A stretch of DNA of 50,379 nucleotides, from the NCBI GenBank assembly GCA_964562375.1, contig CAZLSW010000017.1, positions 1 through 50,379 on the forward strand, given 5' to 3'. Each line of letters begins with the position of its first letter. Position 1 is the stretch's first letter. Source of the DNA: JAJPXC01 sp964562375 (GTDB lineage Bacteria > Bacteroidota > Bacteroidia > Bacteroidales > Muribaculaceae). Positions 27,228-35,663 of this stretch are shown one piece after another. The translations under genes were made by a program, and so were the position numbers. The notes under the pieces were generated by a model. It ran no database searches, had not been told where the DNA came from, and saw nothing but the letters and a program-made list of their open reading frames with translations.

Positions 27228-27583
27228 TGAACGTTGAGGAGGTAAGGGAGTATTGCCTGACGAAGGCGTGGGCCACAGAGGATATGCCATTTGGCGATGG
27301 TTATGTGACGCTGCGGGTAGGTGGCAAAATCTTCTGCTGCTTGGTACTCGACCGCGGGCCGCTGGCGCAGTTGAAATGGTCACCCGACGAGTTCGACGAG
27401 GTGGTTGAAAAGTATCTTTGGGTCACGCAGGCATGGCATTGGCATAAGGGCCACATGATCCAGTTCGACTGCTCCGACCCGACAGTCGATGGCCACATTG
27501 CCCGCGAGCTCATCGACCGTGCCTACAATTATGTCTTATCCCGTTTGCCAAAGCGCATAAAATCGGAGTTGCGAGATGCGTAA
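27227..27583 (+). CDS. MmcQ/YjbR family protein
   Basis: 118 residues. The pattern EEVREYCLTKAWATEDMPFGDGYVTLRVGGKIFC...LKWSPDEFDEVVEKYL...HWHKGHMIQFD is that of the MmcQ/YjbR (CyaY-fold) family, whose biochemical role is not settled. Two adjacent ATGs (27224 and 27227) overlap the exporter stop; I give the second. It overlaps the next gene by 8 bp. Confidence 0.8.
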   Translation: MNVEEVREYCLTKAWATEDMPFGDGYVTLRVGGKIFCCLVLDRGPLAQLKWSPDEFDEVVEKYLWVTQAWHWHKGHMIQFDCSDPTVDGHIARELIDRAYNYVLSRLPKRIKSELRDA

Positions 27584-27860
27584 ATTCATTATAACGGGTG
27601 AAGGCAAGCTGCGGCTCGGCGACGTGAACATGCACAAGGACTTGCTCCGGCAGGGCGAGACGTGCGTGGGCGGCGGCTATTACGAGTTTGACTACGTGAA
27701 CGGTCGGCTGCTGCTCGACGGGAAGTCCTATGACTATGGCCGACCCAAATGGCACCTCGTCGACGCTATAACCGTCCCTACCGCTTATGAAGGCTTGACC
27801 GTCTGCTGGGAGGGTGAACCTATTCACCAATGGATAACAGTAAAATACAAAGTCTTATGA
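27576..27860 (+). CDS. Hypothetical protein
   Basis: 94 residues, no family recognised. The N-terminus (MRKFIITGEGKLRLGDVNMHKDLL) and the repeated short beta-like segments (YYEFDYVNGRLLLDG) suggest a small beta-rich protein. It overlaps MmcQ/YjbR upstream, and its TGA overlaps the start of the MazG-like gene (ATGA), so it belongs to the same operon. Confidence 0.65.
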   Translation: MRKFIITGEGKLRLGDVNMHKDLLRQGETCVGGGYYEFDYVNGRLLLDGKSYDYGRPKWHLVDAITVPTAYEGLTVCWEGEPIHQWITVKYKVL

Positions 27861-28183
27861 CGTTCAACGAATATCAAAAGGAAGCTCTCACAACCGCCAT
27901 TTACCCGCGGGAGATGGCTTTTATAGATCCGGCACTGGGATTGGCCGGGGAGTCGGGCGAGGTGGCTGACAAGATTAAAAAGGTTTATCGCGACCACGGC
28001 GGCGTGTTCAGCGAAGATCAGTGTCGCGCTATCGCCTTAGAACTGGGCGACGTGTTGTGGCACTGCGCATCCTTGGCCCACGAACTCGGTTATTCCCTTG
28101 ACGACATCGCTCAGATGAACATAGAAAAGGTCCAGTCCCGCCAGCGCCGAGGTGTAATCCACGGCAACGGTGACAACCGATAA
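27857..28183 (+). CDS. MazG-like nucleotide pyrophosphohydrolase
   Basis: 108 residues from ATG 27857 (MTFNEYQKEALTTAIYP), which overlaps the previous stop (ATGA); a start nine codons earlier is possible. The GLAGESGEVADKIKKVYRD and LELGDVLWHCASLAHELG segments carry the acidic metal-binding ExxE...ExxD residues of the all-alpha NTP pyrophosphatase (MazG) fold, which hydrolyses non-canonical NTPs to NMP. About 260 bp without a gene follow. Confidence 0.85.
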   Translation: MTFNEYQKEALTTAIYPREMAFIDPALGLAGESGEVADKIKKVYRDHGGVFSEDQCRAIALELGDVLWHCASLAHELGYSLDDIAQMNIEKVQSRQRRGVIHGNGDNR

Positions 28184-28442
28184 AACAGGAACCTCTGGGT
28201 TGCGAAAGCGCTTCTCGATGAGGCATTCGATGGCCAGTCAAGACCTTTGCGGCAAAACCTTTAGCTCATCGACCGAATGGGAGATAATCCCCGACAGCTC
28301 AACCATGACGTAAGACAAATTAGTAAAAATGTTAGTCCGAACAACATAAAAATTGACACCTTAGAGAATTATTTGGGCTAAAATCGTAACTTCGCGTTAA
28401 CCCAATCCCCTACCGGAGCATTTAATATTAAATTTACTGTCA

Positions 28443-29237
28443 ATGCGACTTAACTCTCTCATAGTTGTTTTTTTAATGGTCGGAACAACACATGACCAAA
28501 CAGTTATCGCCCAAGAGGAACTGAATGCTCTATCCGACTCTTTGAAGATTGAGGTCCCTGTGCCCCAAGTTGGCTCTCAACCCCCGCAAGAGAGCATTCC
28601 CACGAGTGTTTATTCCGGATATGAGCACATCGGGCCATATACTCGGGTACCATTGGCGGTGAATCCCGCGGCCTTCACGCTCACATATCATAGCCATTGG
28701 ACTGACAATCTCAGCGGTTATACGGCAACGCTCTCGATGCCTGGACTGATGGGCGTGGATGCTGGTGTAGTGCAATATAACTGGAATGTGGGCAACCTGC
28801 GTTTCACTCCCGAAGTGTTTGTGAACCGCTATGGATGGTTTCGGGGGGTCACAACGCAGTATGACGCAGGGGGCACGCTATCGTTTGACTTCAACCCCAC
28901 GTTCAGCATCACCCTTTTCGGCTCCTACGCCAGCTATGCGTGGGCCCCGAACCCGGCTGTCCTCTCCAATATGGCCACCTCCCGCTTTGGCGGCTTCCTG
29001 ACTTGGAACATCAATGACTATTGGGGCGTGGATATAGGAGCTCAGCGGGTGCGCAACGGCATGTCGGGGCAGTGGGAAACCATCCCGATCATGATGCCCT
29101 ATTACAAACTCGGGAAGGCCAAGATCGGCATCGACGCCGGCAGCATCCTCCATGAAGTGCTCCGCGACAACCGACACTCCAATCCCACGATGGGTCCTCC
29201 CATTGACACCACAATCCGTATCCCTCCCCGCAACTGA
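28443..29237 (+). CDS. Exported hypothetical protein, probably outer-membrane-associated
   Basis: 264 residues. The N-terminal hydrophobic segment (LNSLIVVFLMVGTT, followed by VIAQEE) looks like a signal peptide. The body is rich in alternating aromatic and small residues (FTLTYHSHWTDNLSGYTATL, GTLSFDFNPTFSITLFGSYASYAW), as in beta-barrel or beta-sheet surface proteins. No family recognised. A TAACTTCG box at 28387-28394 is a weak promoter candidate. Confidence 0.6.
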   Translation: MRLNSLIVVFLMVGTTHDQTVIAQEELNALSDSLKIEVPVPQVGSQPPQESIPTSVYSGYEHIGPYTRVPLAVNPAAFTLTYHSHWTDNLSGYTATLSMPGLMGVDAGVVQYNWNVGNLRFTPEVFVNRYGWFRGVTTQYDAGGTLSFDFNPTFSITLFGSYASYAWAPNPAVLSNMATSRFGGFLTWNINDYWGVDIGAQRVRNGMSGQWETIPIMMPYYKLGKAKIGIDAGSILHEVLRDNRHSNPTMGPPIDTTIRIPPRN

Positions 29238-29344
29238 ATTATGCCACTCGGTTTACAGCTATCGTAAAGGCCACTTTAAAGATTTTCCCGATTTTCCAAC
29301 CAATAACAACTGCAACCTTTCCGTCGAGGACTGCGTTTCAATGT

Positions 29345-29791
29345 ATGAGAAGATTTGAAAAGCCTACAACGGAAGAGTTGCGGCGGCGGTTGACGCCGTT
29401 GCAGTGGGAGGTAACGCAGCGGAACGCCACGGAAAGGCCGTGGCTGAACGAGTATAACGGTGAGTTCCGACCGGGAATTTACGTCGATGTCACCACAGGC
29501 GAACCGCTATTCGCATCGAACGACAAATTCCAGTCGGGCTGCGGCTGGCCGGCATTCTCTCGACCCATTGACGACAGACTTATAACGGAAGTCCCCGATA
29601 CGTCGCACGGCATGCGTCGAGTGGAGGTTCGCAGTAAAACGGGCGACTCCCACCTGGGCCACGTCTTCCCCGACGGCCCGCGTGAAATGGGCGGTCTGCG
29701 CTACTGCATCAATAGCGCCGCCCTCCGTTTCATCCCCCTCGAGGACATGGCACGCGAAGGCTATCCCGATTACACTGATCTCATCAAGTAG
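29345..29791 (+). CDS. msrB: Peptide-methionine (R)-S-oxide reductase
   Basis: 148 residues. MsrB repairs oxidised methionine (R-sulfoxide). The signatures GCGWPAFSRPI, VEVRSKTGDSHLGHVFPDGP and GGLRYCINSAALRF are present, with the catalytic Cys in RYCINS. The zinc-binding CxxC pairs are absent, so it is the zinc-free type. It stands alone, converging with the AraC-type gene downstream. Confidence 0.93.
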   Translation: MRRFEKPTTEELRRRLTPLQWEVTQRNATERPWLNEYNGEFRPGIYVDVTTGEPLFASNDKFQSGCGWPAFSRPIDDRLITEVPDTSHGMRRVEVRSKTGDSHLGHVFPDGPREMGGLRYCINSAALRFIPLEDMAREGYPDYTDLIK

Positions 29792-29808
29792 TTTTATGAA
29801 CGCCCGGA

Positions 29809-30696
29809 TTAATTCTTTCGGTACTCGCTCGGGGTCGTGCCGGTGTGGCGTTTGAAGAATCGAACGAAGTGCTGGGGGTACTCATAGCCGAGGGCTTCGG
29901 CCACCTGTGATACACTGTATTCAGGAATGAGCAGTAGTGACCTGGCTTTCTCCATGACGCGTTGCGAGAGATAGTCCTTGGCCGAGACGCCGGTCTCGCG
30001 CTTTATCAGGTCGCCGAAATAGCCGGGCGAGAGGCATATCTGGTCGGCAAACCAGTTGACCGTGGGCACGCCGTGTTCACGGGCCTTGCCGTTGTCGAGG
30101 TAGTCGGCGATGAGGTTTTCGAAGCGCAGCAACACGTCGCGGTTGAGTGGACGTCGCTCGGTGAATTGGCGGTCGTAGAAGCGCGTGCAATAGTCGAGCA
30201 GCAGCTTGATGTTGTCGCACAGCACGGCCTGCGTGTGCCCGTCGCTGGCGTTCTCCAGTTCTATGTCCATGATCTCTATCAGTCGGCTGACCACATTGAA
30301 CTCGGATGGCGACAGATGCAATGCTTCGTTGGAGGAATAGTTGAAGAATGTATAGCGTGATATCTCGCGGCCCAGAGTGGTGCCGTGGATAAAGTCGGGA
30401 TGGAAGAGCAGCCCCTTGAACTTCGGGTCCTTGCCGGGGATTGCCTCAAACTCGCATATCTGCCCGGGGGCAAAGGCTATGATGCTTTTGTCGCCATGGT
30501 CGTAGCTGGTCTTGCCATAGGTGATGGTGCAGCTGGCCATATCTTTGAGATACAAGGCGTAGAAGCCCCAGTGCATCACGTAGGGTTTCAGCTTGTCCGG
30601 CTCGTCGCAGTTCACGACAGCCACCAGCGGGTGGCGCATCGGGAAGCCGAACAGACGGCAATATTTCTCTATTGAATCGAGCTGCACTACTTCCAT
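29809..30696 (-). CDS. AraC-family transcriptional regulator
   Basis: 295 residues from ATG 30696 (MEVVQLDSIEKYCRLFGFPM); a start six codons earlier lies at the probable transcription start. The N-terminal cupin-like sensor region is followed by two helix-turn-helix motifs (VNWFADQICLSPGYFGDLIKRE and YSVSQVAEALGYEYPQHFVRFFKRHTGTTPSEYR), the AraC C-terminal signature. It is divergent from the SUMF1-type lipoprotein gene; control of a nearby gene is possible but not shown. Confidence 0.9.
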   Translation of the reverse strand: MEVVQLDSIEKYCRLFGFPMRHPLVAVVNCDEPDKLKPYVMHWGFYALYLKDMASCTITYGKTSYDHGDKSIIAFAPGQICEFEAIPGKDPKFKGLLFHPDFIHGTTLGREISRYTFFNYSSNEALHLSPSEFNVVSRLIEIMDIELENASDGHTQAVLCDNIKLLLDYCTRFYDRQFTERRPLNRDVLLRFENLIADYLDNGKAREHGVPTVNWFADQICLSPGYFGDLIKRETGVSAKDYLSQRVMEKARSLLLIPEYSVSQVAEALGYEYPQHFVRFFKRHTGTTPSEYRKN

Positions 30697-30714
30697 GGCG
30701 AAATAAGTTTGCAT

Positions 30715-30723
30715 GCAAATTTA
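30715..30723 (-). promoter_or_regulatory. Probable promoter (-7 box) of the AraC-type gene
   Basis: Minus-strand TAAATTTGC matches TAnnTTTG, with TTTG about 15 bp upstream. Confidence 0.55.
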
Positions 30724-30798
30724 GCGATTTTATCACAAACGCCAAAAATGGTAATTTTAACCCCGTTTCAGGTATTAGCGGCAGGCGTTTTGTCATCG

Positions 30799-30807
30799 TA
30801 CCTTTGC
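30799..30807 (+). promoter_or_regulatory. Probable promoter (-7 box) of the SUMF1-type lipoprotein gene
   Basis: TACCTTTGC matches TAnnTTTG, about 52 bp upstream of the start codon at 30859. Confidence 0.55.
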
Positions 30808-30858
30808 TACATGAAACTTGCAGTGGAACATCTTCCCGGTATATAAAGTGTCTACGAA

Positions 30859-31869
30859 ATGAACAAGTTAATGAGAATGGTATTTACCGCGTGTTGCGCG
30901 GCCTGTATGCCGATGACAATTGTAGCTTGCACCTCATGCAGCAGTGACAACGACGACGTTATGAATGAGAAAATCAATATCCAAAACAGTAGCGCTTCGG
31001 CCTCGGAGAACGGCGACCGCGTGTTCACCATCGGCGGCGTGGAGTTTAAGATGGTGTTCGTGGGGCACGGCACCTTCACCATGGGCAGCAGCGACACCGA
31101 TGTGCAGTTCAGCGAGTCGCCGGCTCATCAAGTGACCCTAACACGTGATTTCCTGATCGGCGAGACCGAGGTGACCGAAGCCTTGTGGTGCGCCGTGATG
31201 GGCAACAGCGGCGGCTCGGCGACCCTTCCAAAGACTTCCATCACTTGGACGCAAGCCCACAACTTTATCGACAAGCTCAATGAGATAGCCCGTGAGCAAG
31301 GTCTCATCGCCGACAACGAGCGCTTCCGCCTCCCCACCGAGGCGCAATGGGAGTTCGCCGCCAAGGGTGGCAACAAGAGCCAGGGATACCTGTATTCCGG
31401 CAGCGACAATATAAACGACGTGGCCGTCACCCGCGAGAACTCTGGCAGCTACTCGCCCATCAGCGTGAAGAGCAAGCAACCCAACGAATTGGGCATCTAT
31501 GACATGAGTGGCAACGCCTATGAATGGGTCGACGACCGCGGCGCCTCCTATAGCTCCGAGCCCCAGACCGACCCGCAGCAGACCAGCGGCTCCAGCTACG
31601 TGAAGCGCGGCGGCAGCAACTATCACCGCTTCTCCTCCGAGCCTTACCTGTTCACCACCACGGGCCGCTACTTCTACGGTAGCACCGACTGGACCATCGG
31701 CTTCCGCATCGCCCTCGAAATAGATGGGCAAACAACGGCCGTTCACTCAATCAAGATTAACGGTCTGGCTCTAAATGAAACAGCCTACAATCTGCAAGGC
31801 CAAATGATTTCAGAGGATAACTTCTCCGGAGTGTACATCAAGGCAGGCAAGAAGCATATGAAAAGATAG
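30859..31869 (+). CDS. Lipoprotein with formylglycine-generating-enzyme-like (SUMF1) domain
   Basis: 336 residues. Lipoprotein signal with lipobox IVAC (Cys24). Residues about 65-290 resemble the FGE-sulfatase/SUMF1 fold: MVFVGHGTFTMGSSDTD, FLIGETEVTEALWCAVMG, FRLPTEAQWEFAAKGG, YDMSGNAYEWVDD, VKRGGSNYHRFSSE, IGFRIALE. The catalytic cysteines of true FGEs are not evident, so this is likely a structural or ligand-binding relative. The C-terminus (YNLQGQMISEDNFSGVYIKA, GKKHMKR) matches the tail common on Bacteroidales secreted proteins. Confidence 0.82.
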   Translation: MNKLMRMVFTACCAACMPMTIVACTSCSSDNDDVMNEKINIQNSSASASENGDRVFTIGGVEFKMVFVGHGTFTMGSSDTDVQFSESPAHQVTLTRDFLIGETEVTEALWCAVMGNSGGSATLPKTSITWTQAHNFIDKLNEIAREQGLIADNERFRLPTEAQWEFAAKGGNKSQGYLYSGSDNINDVAVTRENSGSYSPISVKSKQPNELGIYDMSGNAYEWVDDRGASYSSEPQTDPQQTSGSSYVKRGGSNYHRFSSEPYLFTTTGRYFYGSTDWTIGFRIALEIDGQTTAVHSIKINGLALNETAYNLQGQMISEDNFSGVYIKAGKKHMKR

Positions 31870-32065
31870 ATTGCCTGGATTTGCCTTACTCTAAGCGTTC
31901 TTTGACATTATGATTCATTGGCGAGATAATGCCGTTACCAAAGATAGGATTTCTCGTATCCCTCTCACTGCAAGTATCTGTAGTGGGAGGGTATGATTAA
32001 GACTGTATACTGCGTAAAGTTAAGTGAAGGATGTAGTTTCAAACTCATCCTATGAAATATGCAAC

Positions 32066-32560
32066 TTAAAATATAGAAACTGTGTCAAGAATAGCTAAAT
32101 CATGAATATCTTTATCTCGCAATTCATAACCCGAATGGAATATCTTTTGCCCTTTCAATGAAATACAGGGAATAGTTCTGCCATCCAAAATGGCTTCACC
32201 AAAATAGTCTGGCAAAAATTCATACCAACCACCTTGTAAATCCGCTTGTCTGGAGGTACCATCTTCATTCAATACAAACGGATGTATGTCTATATAGCCC
32301 AATTCGGCGCTGTATAATTCTACCCTATTCGGGAGCCAATCTGTTTCTATGATGAAACCGTTTTCTTGAAGAAAGGCAAGCAATTCGTTGGTATAACGAC
32401 TATCAAAATCAATATCAACATCTCTATGAATTCTGGTTTGTTTCCCATGTAGAGCATCTACGCCCCATCCGCCATCAAGCCAATACTTTACACCTGCACT
32501 TTCCAATAGATTCAATATTTGGAATAAGTCTGAGATTGTAATGTTATCTTTCTTTTCCAT
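32066..32560 (-). CDS. Nucleotidyltransferase resembling lincosamide resistance enzyme Lnu(C)
   Basis: 164 residues from ATG 32560 (MEKKDNITISDLFQIL); ATG 32572 is also possible. YWLDGGWGVDALHGKQTR and HRDVDIDFD carry the Gly-Gly...Trp and Asp-x-Asp residues of minimal nucleotidyltransferases. YIDIHPF, IPCISLKGQKIFHSGYELRDKDIHDL and the overall length match the Lnu(A/C)/ANT(2'')-like group that adenylylates lincosamides. The gene is far more AT-rich than its neighbours, a sign of transfer. The activity is predicted, not shown. Confidence 0.75.
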   Translation of the reverse strand: MEKKDNITISDLFQILNLLESAGVKYWLDGGWGVDALHGKQTRIHRDVDIDFDSRYTNELLAFLQENGFIIETDWLPNRVELYSAELGYIDIHPFVLNEDGTSRQADLQGGWYEFLPDYFGEAILDGRTIPCISLKGQKIFHSGYELRDKDIHDLAILDTVSIF

Positions 32561-32639
32561 AATAAATGACATTTTCGTAATGAATATATGCGCATTTTGA
32601 TGGTTCTTGATAGCAACTTAACTTAATTCCGAGTGTGTA

Positions 32640-33095
32640 TTATGGAGAGTAAAACTGAGTAAGGTATGTGCTTGATGATGGGGGTAATTTCAACTGCCAT
32701 GATGCGTAGCCTCGGCTTTTGCCCACCTCCGACCTTACGCCCTTCAGAAATTCGGCGTAAAACTCCAGAAAAGAAGCCTCATTCGGCTTTTCGCCAAGGT
32801 AGTCGGCCTTGATGGCATCCAACGACAAGTTCTCCGAGAACTCATAGCGCCGGAAGATGTGGTTTAGGTCACTCTCAATGCGGTCAAGCTCGTCATTGAC
32901 CGACATAGCCTCGCCTGAGCGACCTCTCAGGCGGGATTTTGCGGAGTTCCACTGATGGGGGTCGCAGAAACACCCGGTGGATCCGAATGACACACGCTCG
33001 CCACGGAGCGACACTCTCATGTTGATGGGCACCTTTCCCTCCTTGGATGTGTGGTTGCTGCGGAGATAGAAAGCAACCTTGAAAATCTTGCTCAT
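32640..33095 (-). pseudogene. N-terminal fragment of a tyrosine recombinase (integrase)
   Basis: 151 residues. The start MSKIFKVAFYLRSNHTSKEGKVPINMRVSLRGERVSFGS is the arm-binding domain of Bacteroidales mobile-element integrases. A core-binding-like segment follows (LDRIESDLNHIFRRYEFSEN, FLEFYAEFLKGVRSEVG). The frame departs after GKSRGYASWQ and stops, and the catalytic domain is missing. It marks the remnant of an integrated element. Confidence 0.8.
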
Positions 33096-33664
33096 AGTCT
33101 TATATGAATTTAGTTACTCAATGTTCTTCGTTGGGACGAATTTCGGGGTGCAAAGTTGGGAAACTTTTTTTGATGTAACTGTGTCACTATGAGGACATTT
33201 CGAGGACTTTGGCTACACGAGATTGTTAAAGTTTGCTTAGTGTAGCCACGGTGTAGCCAAAATTTGTCCTTGCCTTGTCCACACCCAATGGACTTTCCGA
33301 GGACATTTGATGGACACCTTTTGCGATTTTACGCTTTACAACTGCTTGGAGTTCAGCCGTTTAACTTTTGCAAGAAAAAGCTATGTGACAAAAAATTCCC
33401 AAGATTTCTCTTGGGAATCGGGTGTTAAGCGGAGAGGACGAGAAGTGAACATTGCCACTTAACTGCCTCGCTCTTAATCAGTTAACATAGGGGCATTTGC
33501 TCGTGGCACCGGGTTGGCACTGGGCACTTTTCTGTCTGTGCGTCAGGATTTTGCGCAGTTCATAAGCGAGCTATGCCGTTTACTCGGGTTCAAAGTTACA
33601 ACTTTCCGAACGACCGTGCAAGCCTTTGGACGGAAAAATTTTGCACCCCGAGCCGGTGCCACGG
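33096..33664. other. Non-coding region with integrase-side repeats
   Basis: No convincing gene. It contains inverted TTGGCTACAC (33209-33218) and GTGTAGCCAA (33251-33260), with another GTGTAGCCA at 33240-33248, and several GAGGACATTT-like words. These could be arm-type integrase sites of the dead element. A weak CAACTTTG box at about 33149-33157 on the minus strand could have driven the integrase. Confidence 0.5.
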
Positions 33665-33716
33665 CGGAGGTCAGGGTCAGGGGCTTAAATATAAACGCCC
33701 CTGACCCTGACCTCCG
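33665..33716. terminator. Perfect 20-bp hairpin downstream of hipT
   Basis: Arms CGGAGGTCAGGGTCAGGGGC and its exact reverse complement flank a 12-base AT-rich loop. It starts 24 bp past the hipT stop. There is no T-run, so it is either a factor-dependent or bidirectional terminator or a small palindromic repeat. Confidence 0.55.
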
Positions 33717-33739
33717 GTCGCTCGGGCCCAAGCCTAAGA

Positions 33740-34687
33740 TTAGAGGCCGAGGGCGGCGAGGTGCGAGGTGATGATGTCGAGAAAACGCGATTGCATGGGC
33801 GTGGGAAGGAAACTTGTGACAATCAGGTCGCGCATCCGGGGGAGGGCTTTGGAACAGCGGGCGAAGATGCGGTCGATGGCCCGCGGAGGAAGGCCGCTGT
33901 CAGTCATGGCGGTCACGAAGTGCTCGCGGCGCAGTTTGCGCTTCTTGCCGCAGAGGGTAAGGGCCAGTTCCTCGGTGTCCTCAGGCATCACCAGCTGGGT
34001 GGAGAGCAGGTCGTAGGCCGGGGTAAGGACAAACGCCTTGCCGTCGGGACTGTAGAGGGAGTAGTTTTTGAGGTGCATGTCGGCATTGCCGATTACGAAC
34101 GAGAAGACCACCTGTTCCCAATATCTGGCGATGTCAAGACCCGCGGCTGCGCTGTGTTCGCGAATAAGCCGGGCCACACGCTCATGCGAGCCTTTGTATT
34201 TGTCCTCGGTGAGGCGCTCGGAGAGTTGGCACATGTCCTCCATGGCGAGTTTCCGCCCGTCGGGAGTGCGGTCGATGCGCCGGGTGATGTAGCACAGCTC
34301 GCCGTCGGCAAACCGGATGAGCGAGTGCGGCACGGTCTCGATTTTCAGCAACTCAGCCAGACGCATCGACAAGTCCTCAACCTCGGGCAGATGGGGGAAA
34401 TGGTCAGTCTGGGGCTTGAGGATGAAGCGGCCTCCGAGCGCACCGACAATCGTGAGCCGTCCGTGGCCCTCGCGTGTTCTCTGCAAGTCGAGCGACAGCT
34501 TGGGCTGCACGCCGGTAAGGGTGGTCTGGGCCCTGATCACCTCGCGGGCCAGCTCGCCCAAATGCTCCCGCGTATATGGCAACACTGGAGCCGCCGCCAT
34601 GCCGAACATCTTCTTGGCGCAGCGGGGATGGAAATCCACCTCTCCCTCATTCAGCGGCTGATAGCAGTACAGGCATCGACGCTCCAT
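33740..34687 (-). CDS. HipT-like Ser/Thr kinase toxin (HipA C-terminal part)
   Basis: 315 residues from ATG 34687; an earlier ATG at 34714 lies inside the upstream gene. An N-terminal zinc-binding motif CLYCYQPLNEGEVDFHPRC (C..C..H..C) precedes the kinase domain. The Gly-rich loop region is TLTGVQPKLSL, the lysine segment GGRFILKPQ, the catalytic loop VIGNADMHLKNYSLY and the metal-binding PAYDLLST. HipA-type kinases phosphorylate aminoacyl-tRNA synthetases and arrest growth. The HipA N-terminal lobe is encoded by the separate gene upstream, as in HipBST systems. The hairpin at 33665-33716 follows the stop. Confidence 0.85.
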   Translation of the reverse strand: MERRCLYCYQPLNEGEVDFHPRCAKKMFGMAAAPVLPYTREHLGELAREVIRAQTTLTGVQPKLSLDLQRTREGHGRLTIVGALGGRFILKPQTDHFPHLPEVEDLSMRLAELLKIETVPHSLIRFADGELCYITRRIDRTPDGRKLAMEDMCQLSERLTEDKYKGSHERVARLIREHSAAAGLDIARYWEQVVFSFVIGNADMHLKNYSLYSPDGKAFVLTPAYDLLSTQLVMPEDTEELALTLCGKKRKLRREHFVTAMTDSGLPPRAIDRIFARCSKALPRMRDLIVTSFLPTPMQSRFLDIITSHLAALGL

Positions 34688-34688
34688 A

Positions 34689-35012
34689 TCATTGGTTTTT
34701 GGTGGGTAAGACACTTACGGCGCCGATACAGTCCTTGCAGCAGGCCAACAGCAGGCCCATGCGGTCGCGCGGGTTTAATTTCCAGTTCTCGGTGGCAACA
34801 TTGAGCAGCCATCCCTCGGGGATGAGGCCGTCGAAGAACGGAAACAGCACATTGCTGGTGTAGGGTTTTGCCGATAAGGGCAACGTCAGGCTCACGGGCT
34901 TGACATCTTCGGTCGCCAGATATTCATCGAGATAGCGAAACTCATAGCCGGCGTCGGTTTCGGTGAGGATTCCGGCCAGGCGGTCGTGATAATAGATTTC
35001 AGCGCTTCTCAT
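34689..35012 (-). CDS. HipS-like protein (HipA N-terminal subdomain)
   Basis: 107 residues. It contains the HipA N1 pattern AGILTETDAGYEFRYLDEYL, SLTLPLSAKPYTSNVLFPFFDGLIPEG and DRMGLLLACCKDCIGAV. In HipBST systems this piece is a separate protein that acts as the antitoxin. It overlaps the hipB stop by 4 bp (ATGA) and is followed after 1 bp by hipT, so all three are coupled. Confidence 0.82.
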   Translation of the reverse strand: MRSAEIYYHDRLAGILTETDAGYEFRYLDEYLATEDVKPVSLTLPLSAKPYTSNVLFPFFDGLIPEGWLLNVATENWKLNPRDRMGLLLACCKDCIGAVSVLPTKNQ

Positions 35013-35233
35013 GGCTGGGTGGGTTTAGTGATGGCGACAGGGCCGCACTCGGCGTTGAACAGGGCGAGCACCTGGTTCACCTTGTCGAGGCGGAGCGTGG
35101 GCTTGCCCTGCTCGAGGTTGCGCACGAAGTTGAGGCCGACGCCGGCCTTGTCGGCCAAGTCGACCTGCGTCAGCCGGTATTTGCGCCGCATTTCCTTCAC
35201 GAACGCGGCGAGTTGCGTGGGAGGAGTTCTCAT
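35009..35233 (-). CDS. HipB-like XRE antitoxin/regulator
   Basis: 74 residues from ATG 35233 (MRTPPTQLAAFVKEMRRKYR); the longer frame to 35257 would include the promoter box. The HTH is LTQVDLADKAGVGLNFVRNLEQGKPTLRLDKVNQVLALF, typical of HipB. It should bind an operator and repress its own operon. Confidence 0.85.
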   Translation of the reverse strand: MRTPPTQLAAFVKEMRRKYRLTQVDLADKAGVGLNFVRNLEQGKPTLRLDKVNQVLALFNAECGPVAITKPTQP

Positions 35234-35253
35234 CGCTTTACATTCTTTCGGAT

Positions 35254-35262
35254 GCAAATATA
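35254..35262 (-). promoter_or_regulatory. Probable promoter (-7 box) of the HipBST-like operon
   Basis: Minus-strand TATATTTGC matches TAnnTTTG; transcription start near 35250, 17 nt before ATG 35233. Confidence 0.6.
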
Positions 35263-35495
35263 CTACTTTTCATCGGAACTACATCTTTCCTAATGTAAAT
35301 ATTTTGGCTGAGCCCAATTTTATATTCGATAAGGAGTTGTTTAGCGTTTATGCGGTCTTTGCTAGGGAGTTGCTAATCCTGACCATTCGTCCTCCGAAAC
35401 AGTTCTCATAAAATTTTGGAACCGTGACCATATTTTTTCTGTCCTGCGCAGATAGGCTGCGGAGCGGGTGACGAACTTTGCGGTGTCAAACGACA

Positions 35496-35568
35496 GGAAC
35501 CTTGGCAGAGATGGTCTATGCGCGGGACTGAAAATCCCGAGAACGCGGTTCAAGTCCGTGAGGTTCCA
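35496..35568 (+). tRNA. tRNA-Phe (GAA)
   Basis: The acceptor stem GGAACCT/AGGTTCC is a perfect 7 bp. Anticodon stem CGGGA/TCCCG, loop CTGAAAA (anticodon GAA at 35530-35532), and T-arm CGCGG-TTCAAGT-CCGTG. The D-stem is only 3 bp (GCA/TGC). No CCA is encoded. First of three tandem tRNAs. Confidence 0.75.
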
Positions 35569-35577
35569 CTAAAATAC

Positions 35578-35653
35578 GCGGGTATAGCTCAGCTGGAAGA
35601 GCGGCGGTCTCCAAAACCGCAGGTCGTGGGTTCGAAACCTTCTGCCCGTGCCA
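35578..35653 (+). tRNA. tRNA-Trp (CCA)
   Basis: Acceptor GCGGGTA/TGCCCGT with a G-U end pair; D-arm GCTCAGCTGGAAGAGC; anticodon loop CTCCAAA (CCA at 35611-35613) on stem GCGGT/ACCGC; T-loop TTCGAAA with one mismatch in the T-stem. The 3' CCA is encoded. Confidence 0.88.
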
Positions 35654-35663
35654 ATTAAAACCT

